DNA of 64,000 nt from Hahella sp050299855 (GCA_050299855.1 JBNKWQ010000053.1:93537-157536); one strand, 5' to 3'; positions 9,108 to 18,291 are shown, counted from the first letter of the stretch. Translations and numbers: made by a program. Notes: generated by a model from the sequence alone, not told the origin.

Positions 9108-10322
9108 ATGAAAACCAACCTGCATCCCCAATATAAAAACACTTCTCAGGGCCGGGAAGCGGAAGCTATTTTGCGGACCTGTGTTCATTGCGGGTTTTGC
9201 ACGGCAACCTGCCCCACTTACCAGGAATTGTTTGATGAGCGGGATGGCCCTCGCGGCCGAATCTATCTCATCAAACAATTACTGGAAACTGATGAAGCGA
9301 GTAGCAAAACCCGCCTTCACCTGGACCGCTGTCTAACCTGCCGCAGCTGTGAAACCACTTGCCCCTCTGGTGTGCAATATGGTCACCTGGTCGACATTGG
9401 CCGGGAAATCATTGAGAAAAAAGTCGCTCGGCCGCTACCGGATCGCATTATGCGCTGGGGGCTTCGCAAAATTCTTCCCAACCGCCGGTTGTTCAGTTGG
9501 TTGCTCAGGCTTGGTCAAATTGCCAGACCCCTGTTACCAGCAGATTTGCAGCAAAAAATTCCATTACCCACAGTCCGCACTGCCTGGCCTGTTCCCAAAC
9601 ATTCACGACAGATGCTGCTGATGCAGGGTTGTGTACAGTCAGTGGCCTCACCTAATACCAATGCAGCTGCTGCAAGGGTTTTTGACCGCATGGGTATCAC
9701 CCTGAAAGAAACCGCTAAGTCTGGTTGTTGTGGTGCAGTGAATTTCCATCTTGCCGATACTGAAGCAGGGCGCGACTATATGCGTCGTAATATCGATGTC
9801 TGGTGGCCGGAGATAGAAGCGGGCGCGGAGGCAATATTAATGACCGCTTCCGGTTGTGGTGCCATGGTTAAGGATTATGGTCATGCTTTGCAATATGACC
9901 CTCAGTATGCCGACAAAGCACGACGTATTGCCGACATGACATATGATCTCAGCGAAATTATGATTCAGGAAAATCTTTCGCGATTGCAGGTAAAACCTTC
10001 CGGAAAAGTCGCAGTTCATTGTCCTTGTACCCTACAGCATGGACAAAATCTTCCTGACACGGTAGACCGCCTTCTCGCTAAGCTGGGAATACCCCTGGCC
10101 CAGACCCGAGACAAACATCTGTGTTGCGGGTCGGCTGGAACCTATTCAATTCTACAAGCGGAAATGAGCCAGAAACTACGTGCCAACAAACTGCAAGCGC
10201 TGACCATGGATCAGCCGAACCAGATCGTCACCGCCAATATCGGGTGCCAGTTGCATTTGGGGGCAGAGAGCCCGGTACCCGTAACGCATTGGATTGAATA
10301 TATTGACCAGTTTCTAAGCTAA
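9108..10322 (+). CDS. glcF: Glycolate oxidase iron-sulfur subunit GlcF
   Basis: Iron-sulfur electron-transfer subunit, 404 aa. Two 4Fe-4S ferredoxin motifs occur near the N-terminus: CVHCGFCTATCP (about 24-35) and CLTCRSCETTCPSG (about 75-88). Two cysteine-rich CCG domains follow (SGCCGAVNFH with ASGCGAMVKDYG, then CPCTLQH with CCGSAGTYS), as in heterodisulfide-reductase-like proteins. It carries electrons from GlcDE to the quinone pool. It lies 36 bp after glcE; no good SD is visible before the chosen ATG, so translation may be coupled or a nearby start used. No malate synthase or glcC regulator follows, unlike E. coli. Confidence 0.94.
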   Translation: MKTNLHPQYKNTSQGREAEAILRTCVHCGFCTATCPTYQELFDERDGPRGRIYLIKQLLETDEASSKTRLHLDRCLTCRSCETTCPSGVQYGHLVDIGREIIEKKVARPLPDRIMRWGLRKILPNRRLFSWLLRLGQIARPLLPADLQQKIPLPTVRTAWPVPKHSRQMLLMQGCVQSVASPNTNAAAARVFDRMGITLKETAKSGCCGAVNFHLADTEAGRDYMRRNIDVWWPEIEAGAEAILMTASGCGAMVKDYGHALQYDPQYADKARRIADMTYDLSEIMIQENLSRLQVKPSGKVAVHCPCTLQHGQNLPDTVDRLLAKLGIPLAQTRDKHLCCGSAGTYSILQAEMSQKLRANKLQALTMDQPNQIVTANIGCQLHLGAESPVPVTHWIEYIDQFLS

Positions 10323-10650
10323 GGATCGCAAGACCATAACTTTGCCTGTTCATACGGTTTCAATGTCCATCAAGGCCGTACCGGTTCTGTCAACACCGAA
10401 GGTGAAGCTATCTGTCACGGTCGGGGTGGCTAATCGATCAAAATCCATTTTGGCGGTGGGCAGTAGCGGTTTACTAGCCATCGGACGATAAGGTTCGTTT
10501 GTTCGTGCGGTCTGCCAAGGAGTCGTTCGGAAAGAAGCGCACATTAAAATTAAATGAATTCTGCTCGTAGGACTATATCTTTAGTTTAGGTGGATGTACT
10601 AGATTAGTTAAAATGGTCTAGATCGTTTGCGATTGGAAATCCTACGAAGC
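10323..10650. other. intergenic region after glcF
   Basis: About 330 bp without a supported gene. A 64-codon minus-strand frame (10350-10544) has no ribosome site and no recognised family. A weak promoter-like TAAAAT lies near 10609 on the plus strand, upstream of the small zinc-ribbon gene. Confidence 0.4.
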
Positions 10651-10668
10651 TGTGAGATATCTCTCACA
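10651..10668. promoter_or_regulatory. inverted repeat upstream of the small zinc-ribbon gene
   Basis: TGTGAGA (10651-10657) and TCTCACA (10662-10668) form a perfect 7-bp inverted repeat with a 4-base spacer, 64 bp before the probable start at 10733. The symmetry and position fit an operator; the regulator is unknown. The repeat lies inside the longest possible open frame, one reason to reject its upstream start. Confidence 0.4.
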
Positions 10669-10732
10669 CGGCAGTGGCCTGTTTTTGAGTATATTGAGGA
10701 CGCTTGGGGCTGAAATACTCAGGGAGGTAGTC

Positions 10733-10906
10733 GTGGTGAGAGCATCACAGAAAGAAGAGTTTGTTTGTCCATACTGTGATTCCAACAGTTGTATTGTTCA
10801 ATGCGCTTCAGTTGGCACTGTGCATGCTGGCGAAAGTAGTGTCACCATGGTGACCTGCTTTAGCTGCCTGAAAATTATTGAACCTCCGAAACTTCAACAA
10901 AATTGA
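10733..10906 (+). CDS. Small zinc-ribbon-like protein, about 57 aa
   Basis: The frame is open from 10652, but the real start is probably the GTG at 10733 or the adjacent GTG at 10736, because a strong SD (AGGGAGG, 10721-10727) sits 5 to 8 bases upstream. The product, of 56-57 residues, holds one CPYC pair near its start and one CFSC pair about 33 residues later, an arrangement typical of a one-zinc ribbon. The middle is rich in Val, Ser and Thr. I do not recognise a named family. Such proteins may bind nucleic acid or partner proteins, but no function should be assigned. Confidence 0.6.
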   Translation: MVRASQKEEFVCPYCDSNSCIVQCASVGTVHAGESSVTMVTCFSCLKIIEPPKLQQN

Positions 10907-11025
10907 TCTGAATGGTGTGATCTCAATACCTGCGTAGAGAGAACCAAATGCCGAACAAGCCGACATGAAGTCAGCCGCGCATACACCATTGCTGTCTGTA
11001 TCTGATACGTTAACAGGGAATGATC

Positions 11026-11646
11026 ATGGCTAGTGAATGGAAAGAACGCATTCTCAAAGAATATGGCAGTAAATATAACTATCTTGAACTTTTATACAGC
11101 GAAGTGGCGTTGATACATTACCGCTGTGAGTTGGTGCGTGAAGAGTTGGATATTCCTATCTATGGAGGGCTTAACCGTCGTCTGCTGGCCTTTTTGATAG
11201 GCGCGATTGAAGGCTTTCTGAAAACGCATTTTGCCTCTACGGAAACTTCCAAATCTGAACTTTTCCACCTGGTCACCATTACATATGGATACCTAATTCT
11301 CAAAGAAGAAATCGTCTCCAATGAAGGGGAGTGGTGTGCCTATATTGCCCGCGTTCAGGATGCCATGGATGCTGAGCATGGCTGGTACTATGAATTGGGT
11401 ATTCAGTCATGCTCGGAGACAAATCCCGAAGGTGATACCTCCTTGTGGGAGTCGTTGAAGAAAGAGTTGCAGCAATGTCGTGATCAACTAAATCAGGATT
11501 ACGTTATAAGGCCTGCCAACCCCAATGAACGCAGCCCGAGAGTCCGCTGCGCATTATGTCCGTCCATTATAGTGGCGACCAATGCCAAAAAATTTATGAA
11601 TGTGCTGATTTGTCCCGTTTGTGCCCGCGCCAAAGGAATCTGCTAG
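11026..11646 (+). CDS. Uncharacterised protein with C-terminal CxxC pairs
   Basis: About 206 aa. I prefer the ATG at 11026 (MASEWKERI...) over the one at 11020, because the SD CAGGGA abuts the earlier ATG but lies 6 bases from the later one. The first 150 residues look helical and acidic, without a signal peptide. The C-terminus has CALC and, 21 residues later, CPVC, ending in a Cys, which suggests a zinc ribbon. The next gene upstream also encodes a CxxC-pair protein, but they are 119 bp apart and share no clear similarity. No family recognised. Confidence 0.7.
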   Translation: MASEWKERILKEYGSKYNYLELLYSEVALIHYRCELVREELDIPIYGGLNRRLLAFLIGAIEGFLKTHFASTETSKSELFHLVTITYGYLILKEEIVSNEGEWCAYIARVQDAMDAEHGWYYELGIQSCSETNPEGDTSLWESLKKELQQCRDQLNQDYVIRPANPNERSPRVRCALCPSIIVATNAKKFMNVLICPVCARAKGIC

Positions 11647-11709
11647 TTCTGCCGTATTTCCCTTTAGTAGTGGATCGACTTTCTGTTGTATGGAAATTGA
11701 AAACTCCTT

Positions 11710-12156
11710 TCAGGGAGCGATTTTCATCCCCTGAAAGAAGCAGGAGGCGGTGGCGTTCAGTAATACCAGACCGCCGTTTTCCTGCACGCCATCATGGTTT
11801 TCTGTTCTGGAAAGAATCAACAGATCTTTACCTGAGCTGGTTTTACCTGTCAGTAGTGAATCGATGGCAAATGCATCCACAACATTCTCACCTTGATCAG
11901 AGCAACGTACCCGGCATGCTGAAGCTCCTGAAATCGCTCGCTTCACTGGAATGCCACAATAGAATTCCAGCAGAGGGGTCTTCACCCCGTAAGCTTGCTT
12001 GATAGCCCGGATTTCTTTGTCGTTATACTGAATTCCCTCAAATCCACTGTTAGTCAAAGTGGGGTCCCGGGGAGTCGTCGAAACGGCCGCCGAAATTCCT
12101 AGCGATAACTGCAAAAACATAATCCCGGTAAGTGTTGCAAGTCGGTTAAATCGCAT
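11710..12156 (-). CDS. Secreted protein of unknown function
   Basis: 148 aa from the ATG at 12156, chosen over a longer upstream frame because GAAGGA lies before it and it opens with a signal peptide (MRFNRLATLTGIMFLQLSLGISAAVS). The mature part contains four cysteines (CGIP, SACRVRCS and a C-terminal SCFF), so disulfides in the periplasm are plausible. No family recognised. It runs convergently to the 11026-11646 gene, and their ends are 63 bp apart. Confidence 0.6.
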   Translation of the reverse strand: MRFNRLATLTGIMFLQLSLGISAAVSTTPRDPTLTNSGFEGIQYNDKEIRAIKQAYGVKTPLLEFYCGIPVKRAISGASACRVRCSDQGENVVDAFAIDSLLTGKTSSGKDLLILSRTENHDGVQENGGLVLLNATASCFFQGMKIAP

Positions 12157-12368
12157 GATGAATAGTCCTTCAAGTGGAGCCCTAGACTGGATAGGCCTAT
12201 GATCTCGCGCTCTTGTGTAAATTGAAAGTGAGGAAACGGTTAGCAGGACTGGGTGGCAGGTATTGATAGGCAGGTTGATAGGGATGCATTTTTCCAAAAA
12301 TAAAAAGACCGACAATCAATGGATTACCGGTCCATATAAGTAAGGCTTAGCTAGCGGAGTTATAGCAG

Positions 12369-12761
12369 TTAGGAGCCCTTTCTGCTATCCACACTAAGCG
12401 GACCAGCACCTGCCACCATCAAAGCCAGGAAGCCACCGGCGATAGCCAGATTCTTCATGAAAAAGAGGAATTGCACCTGATCGTCAAAGTTGGTGTGGAA
12501 TATAAGCGCGCTGAGCAGGGTAAAACCAGCCAGCATGAAAGCCGCCAGGCGGGTTTGGAAACCGATTATGATCATTGCGCCGAAGCCTACTTCAGTCAGA
12601 ATCACCAAAGGTAGCAGGATGCCGGGAATACCGAAGGCTTCCATGTAGCCTTGAGTACCTTCGTAACCAGAAATCTTGTTGATCCCTGCAATGATAAAGA
12701 TCAAAGCAAGCAATACACGGGCTGGGACTAAAAATATTGGGTTTGAAAGAAACTTATTCAT
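12369..12761 (-). CDS. DoxX family membrane protein
   Basis: 130 aa, four predicted membrane helices. I prefer the ATG at 12761 (MNKFLSNPIFLVPARVLLALIFIIAGINKISGY), as the extra upstream residues are polar and lack a ribosome site. The DoxX signature is the first helix LLALIFIIAGINKISG, then the IPGILLPLVILTEVGFGAMIIIGFQTRLAAFMLAGFTLLSALIFH stretch and a final LAIAGGFLALMVAGAGPLS. Family members are quinone- or sulfur-redox-associated membrane proteins of mostly unknown function. It follows the HD-domain gene on the same strand with a 102-bp gap, so the two may be cotranscribed. Confidence 0.85.
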   Translation of the reverse strand: MNKFLSNPIFLVPARVLLALIFIIAGINKISGYEGTQGYMEAFGIPGILLPLVILTEVGFGAMIIIGFQTRLAAFMLAGFTLLSALIFHTNFDDQVQFLFFMKNLAIAGGFLALMVAGAGPLSVDSRKGS

Positions 12762-12863
12762 CGCTGGGTCCCCATCATCGAGTTGGTGGTGATAGGTTAT
12801 GTCCATTTTAATTGAAAGAAAATATTTAAATATGGATATATTGATTCAAAAAAATAGAAATTA

Positions 12864-13652
12864 TTAGCTTTCGAATGGTGCCTTTTTAATCATGTTCAGA
12901 AACCCCAAGCGATTCATTAACGCAATTCTGGAGCAGGAATGCAGGCGGGCTTCTTGTTTAAACACCTCCACAAGTGTCTGCTTCAGGTTTCCTCTGGGGT
13001 ATTCTTGAAGCACATGCTGTCGGTCAGCCCTGGCAATCTGACCATAGCGTGCGCCTACTACATCACAGGCAGTGCCGGCATTAAGGTAGTGAGCCACCCA
13101 TCCGTGTTCAGAGCCACTAACTTCAGGATTCAGATGCAAGGTAATAGCATTATTGACGAGGTCACAGGTTGATGCCGATACCGGATGTTGATAGAAAAAG
13201 TGATCGGCAGCGCGAGTGCTGTCCAATGTAAAGCAACCGTTATCAGGATTTTGGCAATGAAAGTCTTTAGTCAGGCCAAGGTCGTGAAACAGGCAGCTCA
13301 GGTAAAAAGTTTCTTCATCAAGTCTGTGATTTGTTTTTCCGTCCTTGCCGATCTCATCCAGATTGAGCAAGCAACCCCAGAAATAGGCCCTGATACTATG
13401 GTGAAAAATTTCATCGCTGGCGAGATTCCGGGTATAGGCCTGAGCTTCACGAACGATGAAGGTATCAGGGATTTGCACACGGTCAAATACCGAATCATCT
13501 AAATTGTGCCTATGGAGAAAGTTCCAAACCGGGAGTCGGGATATCAGTTGAACTTTGATGCCGGAGCGGACATAGGCCACCTGATCCCTGAATGTCATTC
13601 TGCCTTTGGTAGTGTAAGCCCAATTCAGTGTGCCGAGTCGTGCATTAGCCAT
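12864..13652 (-). CDS. HD-domain protein, cyanamide hydratase-like
   Basis: About 262 aa. The ATG at 13652 (MANARLGTLNWAYT) is preferred over the longer frame from 13751 because GGAGG lies 6 bases before it. The HD metal site is visible: His residues in IFHHSIRAYFWG, the HD dyad in YLSCLFHDLGL and later histidines (NNAITLHLNPE). The order RAYFWG...FHDLGLT resembles the cyanamide-hydratase-like HD branch. The original fungal enzyme hydrates cyanamide to urea; bacterial relatives are largely uncharacterised, so the substrate is not known. Confidence 0.72.
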   Translation of the reverse strand: MANARLGTLNWAYTTKGRMTFRDQVAYVRSGIKVQLISRLPVWNFLHRHNLDDSVFDRVQIPDTFIVREAQAYTRNLASDEIFHHSIRAYFWGCLLNLDEIGKDGKTNHRLDEETFYLSCLFHDLGLTKDFHCQNPDNGCFTLDSTRAADHFFYQHPVSASTCDLVNNAITLHLNPEVSGSEHGWVAHYLNAGTACDVVGARYGQIARADRQHVLQEYPRGNLKQTLVEVFKQEARLHSCSRIALMNRLGFLNMIKKAPFES

Positions 13653-13749
13653 GGTCGCCTCCATGATTGTTGAGGTGATTACCTTAGCATTGCCCATCGG
13701 GGGATTTGTGACAAAGCGGGTGCCTTTCAGGACAAGAGCAAGGCGCTTC

Positions 13750-13790
13750 AAATAAAATTACAGGAAGCCTGGATAAGCCTGGCTTCCTGT
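13750..13790 (-). terminator. terminator of nrdAB
   Basis: Perfect 10-bp stem: ACAGGAAGCC (13760-13769) with GGCTTCCTGT (13781-13790), 11-base loop. On the minus strand it is followed by the T-rich AATTTTATTTG. It lies 59 bp after the nrdB stop and fits an intrinsic terminator. Confidence 0.62.
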
Positions 13791-13848
13791 ACGGGCACAC
13801 TGCAAACCTAAGTTAATTGTTACGCTGCCAGGGTTGGCATTGTGTCCT

Positions 13849-15009
13849 TTACCATAGCAGGGAAGCGCCGGTCTGGTATTCCGTCACCCGGGTCTCAAAG
13901 AAGTTTTTTTCCTTTCTCATGCTGGCTTGCTCGTCCAACCATGGAAGGGCATTGCCTGCGCCTGGGAAAGGTTCAGTGATTTTCAACTGCTTGGCCCGCC
14001 GGTTGGCAATAAAACGGAACTGCTCGAGATGGTCTTTGGCGCTGTAGCCCAGAATAGGTTCTTTCAACAAGAACTGGGCATAACCACTTTCTGCTGCCTC
14101 GGCTTCGTCCCACATCTGTCTCAAAGCACTTGGATCAAGCGCTAAATTTTCTTCCTGAATGATCTGCTTCACCACCCGGATGCCGAATGCGCAGTGCATG
14201 ACTTCATCACGCATGATGTATTGCAGCTGTTCGCCCGTTCCCTTCATCAGGCCGCGTCTTTGTAAGGCGAAGATCGGGCTGAAACCATTGTAGAACCAGC
14301 ACCCCTCAAAGATACCGGCAAAAAACAGGTAAGCCATCACGAAGGTGTGCAGATCATCGCGGTTGCGCAGGTTGATATCCGGTCGCAACAGCGCATTGAT
14401 CCGCTCGTTCCCCATTTTGATTTTACGGTGAATGGCGGGTATGACTCGGTAGCGATTGTAGATTTCACTCTGATCCAGACCGATGGTTTCAATACAGTGC
14501 TGGTAGGTCCAGGTGTGCAGTGATTCTTCATAGACCTGGCGCGCCTGGTAAATTTGCAACTCAGGCGCACTCATTTTCTCCATCACGGCCAGGCCGATAT
14601 TACGCATGGCCAGAATATCAGACGTTGTGAGATACGCCAGCACGTTTTCATAAACATGGCGCTCTTCCAATGTCAGTTTATGGTGATAGTCATGTACGTC
14701 CTGGGACATGTTAATATCCAAAGGAGTCCAGTGATTCTTGTTGGCGTTGAGGAAGAACTCCCAAGCCCAGGGATACTTGAAGGGAGCCAGCTGGTTGATA
14801 TCGGTCTGGCCATTGATAACTCTTTTATCGTCAGGGTTAATCGGGGCCAGTGACAGCGGAAGTTCTTCTGTAACGGTCTCAAGTACAGGCTGCACAATTT
14901 CTGCCACAGGCGCAGCGATCGAGTGGGCAGGTGCAGGAACCGGTGGTATAGCTGCCACCAAAGGGTCGTCCCAGTTCGGGGTGAAGTTGTTGTTATGTGC
15001 TTTCGTCAT
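13849..15009 (-). CDS. nrdB: Ribonucleoside-diphosphate reductase, beta subunit NrdB (class Ia)
   Basis: Radical-generating R2 subunit, 386 aa. The ferritin-like diiron ligands are present: Asp in YLTTSD, Glu and His in YEESLHTWTY, Glu in IFEGCWFYNG, and Glu plus His in MRDEVMHCAFG. The tyrosine four residues after the first ligand His (HTWTY) matches the radical-bearing Tyr122 of E. coli, so this is a Tyr-radical class I enzyme. An N-terminal extension of roughly 60 residues, rich in Pro, Ala and Val, precedes the core. It follows nrdA by 27 bp. With NrdA it reduces ribonucleotides for DNA synthesis. Confidence 0.95.
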   Translation of the reverse strand: MTKAHNNNFTPNWDDPLVAAIPPVPAPAHSIAAPVAEIVQPVLETVTEELPLSLAPINPDDKRVINGQTDINQLAPFKYPWAWEFFLNANKNHWTPLDINMSQDVHDYHHKLTLEERHVYENVLAYLTTSDILAMRNIGLAVMEKMSAPELQIYQARQVYEESLHTWTYQHCIETIGLDQSEIYNRYRVIPAIHRKIKMGNERINALLRPDINLRNRDDLHTFVMAYLFFAGIFEGCWFYNGFSPIFALQRRGLMKGTGEQLQYIMRDEVMHCAFGIRVVKQIIQEENLALDPSALRQMWDEAEAAESGYAQFLLKEPILGYSAKDHLEQFRFIANRRAKQLKITEPFPGAGNALPWLDEQASMRKEKNFFETRVTEYQTGASLLW

Positions 15010-15036
15010 TTGTGTTCTCCAGGTCCACTCAATTAG

Positions 15037-17868
15037 TTATTGACAGGCTTCACAGTCGGGATCGAGGATTGAGCAGAACTTAGGTTCCAGAGGCTCATCA
15101 CCTAACTGGAAATCAGTGTCGTGGTTCTTATGGCTGTCGGTTTCCTGGACAGAAACTTTTTCCATTTGTGTGGCACCGAGTGAACGCAGGTAGTAGGTGG
15201 TCTTCAGGCCACGTGACCAGGCCAGTTTGTAAAGATTGTCCAGCTTCTTGCCGGAAGGCTCGGCCATATAAAGGTTAAGACTCTGGCCCTGGTCGATCCA
15301 CTTCTGGCGTCTGGCCGCCGCTTCCACCAGCCATCGGGGGTCTATTTCAAATGCCGTTTTGAAGAGGACTTTGATGTCATCGGGAATGCGCTCTATCTGG
15401 CTGACGGATCCATCAAAGTACTTCAGGTCGTTGACCATGACCGAGTCCCAAAGCTGGCGTTTCTTCAGTTCTTCCACCAGCCAGGGATTGATGACGGTAA
15501 ATTCTCCAGACAAATTGGATTTGACGAAGAGGTTCTGATAAGTCGGTTCAATAGATTGTGAGACACCCACAATATTGGAAATGGTTGCGGTGGGCGCAAT
15601 CGCCATCACATTGGAGTTACGCATGCCCTGACCCTGGATTTTGCGACGCAGCGCCTCCCAGTCCAGTTGGCTGGCCGTGTCCACCACCAGATAGTTGCTG
15701 CCGCGCCCCTCTTCAAGTAAAGCCAGCGAGTCGATGGGAAGAATTCCCTGGTCCCAGAGGCTGCCTTCATAGGTTGGGTAGCTGCCACGTTCCTGTGCCA
15801 GATCAGCCGAAGCGTTTAGGGCAAAATAGCTAATCAGCTCCATGGAAGTGTCGGCGAAATGCACTGCTTCCACGCTTTCATAGGGAAGGCCGAGCTGATA
15901 GAGCGCATCCTGGAATCCCATCAAACCCATGCCTATTGGCCGGTGGCGCAGGTTGGCAAGTTCGGCCTGAGGTACCGCGTAGTAGTTAATGTCGATAACG
16001 TTATCGAGCATTCTCACTGCGGTGGTAATGGTTTTCTGCAACAGATTGCTGTCCAGTTCACCGGTGACGATATGGTTGGACAGGTTGATTGAGCCTAAAT
16101 TGCAGACGGCGATTTCATCCTCACCGGTATTAAGGGTGATCTCGGTACAAAGGTTAGACGAATGAACCACTCCCACATGTTGTTGCGGGGAGCGCAGGTT
16201 ACAGGGGTCTTTGAACGTGACCCAGGGATGACCTGTTTCGAACAACATGGAGAGCATTTTACGCCATAGAGTTTTAGCTTCCACTTTGCGATACAGTGTG
16301 ATCTCGCCGGCCTCGATTAGAGACTCATAATGTTCATAACGTTCTTCGAAAGCTTTGCCGAACAGGTCATGCAGATCCGGAGCGTCGCAGGGCGAGAACA
16401 GCGTCCATTGTTTGTCCTCAAAAACCCGTTTCATGAACAGGTCTGGAATCCAGTTAGCACTATTCATGTCGTGAGTCCGGCGACGTTCGTCTCCAGTGTT
16501 CTTGCGCATCTCCAGAAATTCTTCGATATCCAGATGCCAGGTTTCCAGGTAGGCGCAGACGGCCCCTTTGCGTTTTCCTCCCTGGTTCACCGCCACCGCA
16601 GTATCGTTGACCACTTTTAAGAAAGGTACCACGCCTTGGGATTTACCATTGGTGCCTTTAATGTGGGATCCCAATGCCCGGACGGGGGTCCAGTCATTAC
16701 CTAATCCCCCAGCCCATTTTGACAGCAGGGCATTATCTTTCATGGCACTGTAAATGCCCGCCAGGTCATCAGGCACGGTCGTAAGATAGCAGGAAGACAG
16801 TTGTGCCCGGTTGGTGCCGGCATTAAATAATGTGGGGGTTGAGCACATGTAATCAAAAGACGATAGCAGACGATAAAATTCAATAGCCCTTAATTCGGGC
16901 TGATCTTCCTTGAGTGCCAGGCCCATGGCGACTCGCATGAAGAAAACCTGAGGTAATTCCAGTCGATTATCCTGCCAATGCAGGAAATAACGATCATACA
17001 GGGTCTGTAGCCCCAGATAATTAAATTGGCGGTCCCGCTCCGGCAATATTTCACTGCCAAGTTTAGCCAAATCGTAGTTCAGCAGATCCGGGCTGAGCAA
17101 TTCAAGTTCCACGCCTCTCTCGATGGTTTTGGCAAAGGTGTGAGGGTAGAGTTCAGCCATCTCCGTCTCAGTTGCAGCGTCTGCAATTTCCAAGAACTGC
17201 AACACCTCGGAACGCAATCCGTCGAGCAGCAAACGCGCACTGACAAGAGAATAGTTCGGTTCTGATTCAATCAACGGGCGTGCTGCCATGACCAGCGCGG
17301 TGTTAACTTCCCGGTATTTGACGCCGTTGTAGAGGTTGCGAATAGCCTGTACCGTCACTTTTTCTGCATCCACGCCGTCCAGTCCGATACAGGCTTCGCG
17401 AATGACTGTTTGCAGACGGGTCACATTTAGCGGCGACAGGGAACCATCAGGATTAGTAACGTTAATACTAGGATGGGACTCATCGATGGGCGCCGGACCT
17501 GAGGTTATCTGGCGCTGGCGGGCATGTTCTTCCCGGTAGAGCACATAGGCGCGGGCCACTTTTTGGAAACCGGCACGCATGAGCCCCAATTCGACGAGGT
17601 CTTGAATTTCCTCAATGTGTACGGCACCGCCGCTGGGCAGGCGACGCTTTAATCGCTGGGTGATATCGTCGGCGAGGTGACTAATCGACTCCCGTACCCG
17701 TCCGGATATTGCTGCAGTCTCTCCTTCTACGGCCAGGAAGGCTTTGGTGACAGCAAGGACAATTTTCTGGCCTTGATAAGGAACAGCCTGACCGTTACGT
17801 TTGATTACCTGAAGATTGAATTCGCCGGGAAGCGGAGTTTCGCCCGGCGCGGATGAGATCTGGGACAT
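15037..17868 (-). CDS. nrdA: Ribonucleoside-diphosphate reductase, alpha subunit NrdA (class Ia)
   Basis: Catalytic subunit, 943 aa, longer than the 761 aa of E. coli NrdA. The N-terminus carries an ATP-cone (QVIKRNGQAVPYQGQKIVLAVTKAF... to about residue 120). After a linker with a second cone-like stretch (NVTNPDGSLSPLNVTRLQTVIREACIG), the ten-stranded barrel shows SSCYLTTVPDD, NLCTEITLNT (active-site Asn, Cys, Glu) and CNLGSINLS. The C-terminus ends CEACQ, providing the Cys-x-x-Cys pair that re-reduces the active site. Expression appears controlled at three levels: NrdR boxes, a B12 riboswitch and its terminator. Confidence 0.95.
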   Translation of the reverse strand: MSQISSAPGETPLPGEFNLQVIKRNGQAVPYQGQKIVLAVTKAFLAVEGETAAISGRVRESISHLADDITQRLKRRLPSGGAVHIEEIQDLVELGLMRAGFQKVARAYVLYREEHARQRQITSGPAPIDESHPSINVTNPDGSLSPLNVTRLQTVIREACIGLDGVDAEKVTVQAIRNLYNGVKYREVNTALVMAARPLIESEPNYSLVSARLLLDGLRSEVLQFLEIADAATETEMAELYPHTFAKTIERGVELELLSPDLLNYDLAKLGSEILPERDRQFNYLGLQTLYDRYFLHWQDNRLELPQVFFMRVAMGLALKEDQPELRAIEFYRLLSSFDYMCSTPTLFNAGTNRAQLSSCYLTTVPDDLAGIYSAMKDNALLSKWAGGLGNDWTPVRALGSHIKGTNGKSQGVVPFLKVVNDTAVAVNQGGKRKGAVCAYLETWHLDIEEFLEMRKNTGDERRRTHDMNSANWIPDLFMKRVFEDKQWTLFSPCDAPDLHDLFGKAFEERYEHYESLIEAGEITLYRKVEAKTLWRKMLSMLFETGHPWVTFKDPCNLRSPQQHVGVVHSSNLCTEITLNTGEDEIAVCNLGSINLSNHIVTGELDSNLLQKTITTAVRMLDNVIDINYYAVPQAELANLRHRPIGMGLMGFQDALYQLGLPYESVEAVHFADTSMELISYFALNASADLAQERGSYPTYEGSLWDQGILPIDSLALLEEGRGSNYLVVDTASQLDWEALRRKIQGQGMRNSNVMAIAPTATISNIVGVSQSIEPTYQNLFVKSNLSGEFTVINPWLVEELKKRQLWDSVMVNDLKYFDGSVSQIERIPDDIKVLFKTAFEIDPRWLVEAAARRQKWIDQGQSLNLYMAEPSGKKLDNLYKLAWSRGLKTTYYLRSLGATQMEKVSVQETDSHKNHDTDFQLGDEPLEPKFCSILDPDCEACQ

Positions 17869-17999
17869 ATCTGTTCTTCCTGATTCGCGTTGACAAATTC
17901 CCCGCGAATTGAGGAAGCACAGAACAAGACAGTGGTGTTGCCTGATGCAGAATGATGCTATGTACTGAAAGTTCTTGTGTACGAAAGATCAATCTGTTC

Positions 18000-18072
18000 A
18001 AAAATAGCCGCTGAGATGCACTGTTACCCTGGTTCGCGAAGGCAAAAGGTGGTTCGAAGCCTAACAGCGGCT
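18000..18072 (-). terminator. putative riboswitch-controlled terminator before nrdA
   Basis: Read on the minus strand, AGCCGCTG (18072-18065) and CAGCGGCT (18013-18006) pair, followed by ATTTTTG. An alternative pairing, CTGTTA with TAACAG, lies just inside and shares the CTG bases, so the two stems exclude each other. This is the layout of a terminator/antiterminator switch between the cobalamin aptamer and nrdA. The loop is long (51 bases), so the fold needs a computed check. Confidence 0.5.
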
Positions 18073-18081
18073 TCAAATCTC

Positions 18082-18288
18082 TTTGGCAGGTCTTCGGACT
18101 CAGGGGCGGAATCAATGGTGAGATGATCACCTGATTATCTACAGCGACGGCTTCCCATCGAATTTTCGTTATTCAACAGTGCCTGAGTGAAATTATCGCT
18201 CGTGTCGCTTTCGTTCCCCAATACCGCTGCGCGTCAGTTCCGGATTCTCACCGGATTCCCTCTTAGTGCGGCGCATAGCTGGTGAAAT
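18082..18288 (-). promoter_or_regulatory. Cobalamin (B12) riboswitch upstream of nrdA
   Basis: On the minus strand the conserved parts of the adenosylcobalamin aptamer occur in order: GGGAATCCGGTGAGAATCC then GGAACTGACGCGCAGCGGTA (about 18264-18220), and at the 3' end the B12-box GTCCGAAGACCTGCCA (about 18101-18084). It lies in the nrdAB leader about 215 bp before nrdA. B12 riboswitches in front of B12-independent class Ia reductases are known in bacteria that also own a B12-dependent reductase. The expected logic is that cobalamin shuts off nrdAB. Confidence 0.92.
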
Positions 18289-18291
18289 TTA

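Noticed and set aside
10350..10544. 64-codon minus-strand open frame after glcF
   Set aside because: No ribosome site, no family resemblance, and it lies in a gap with no other sign of coding.
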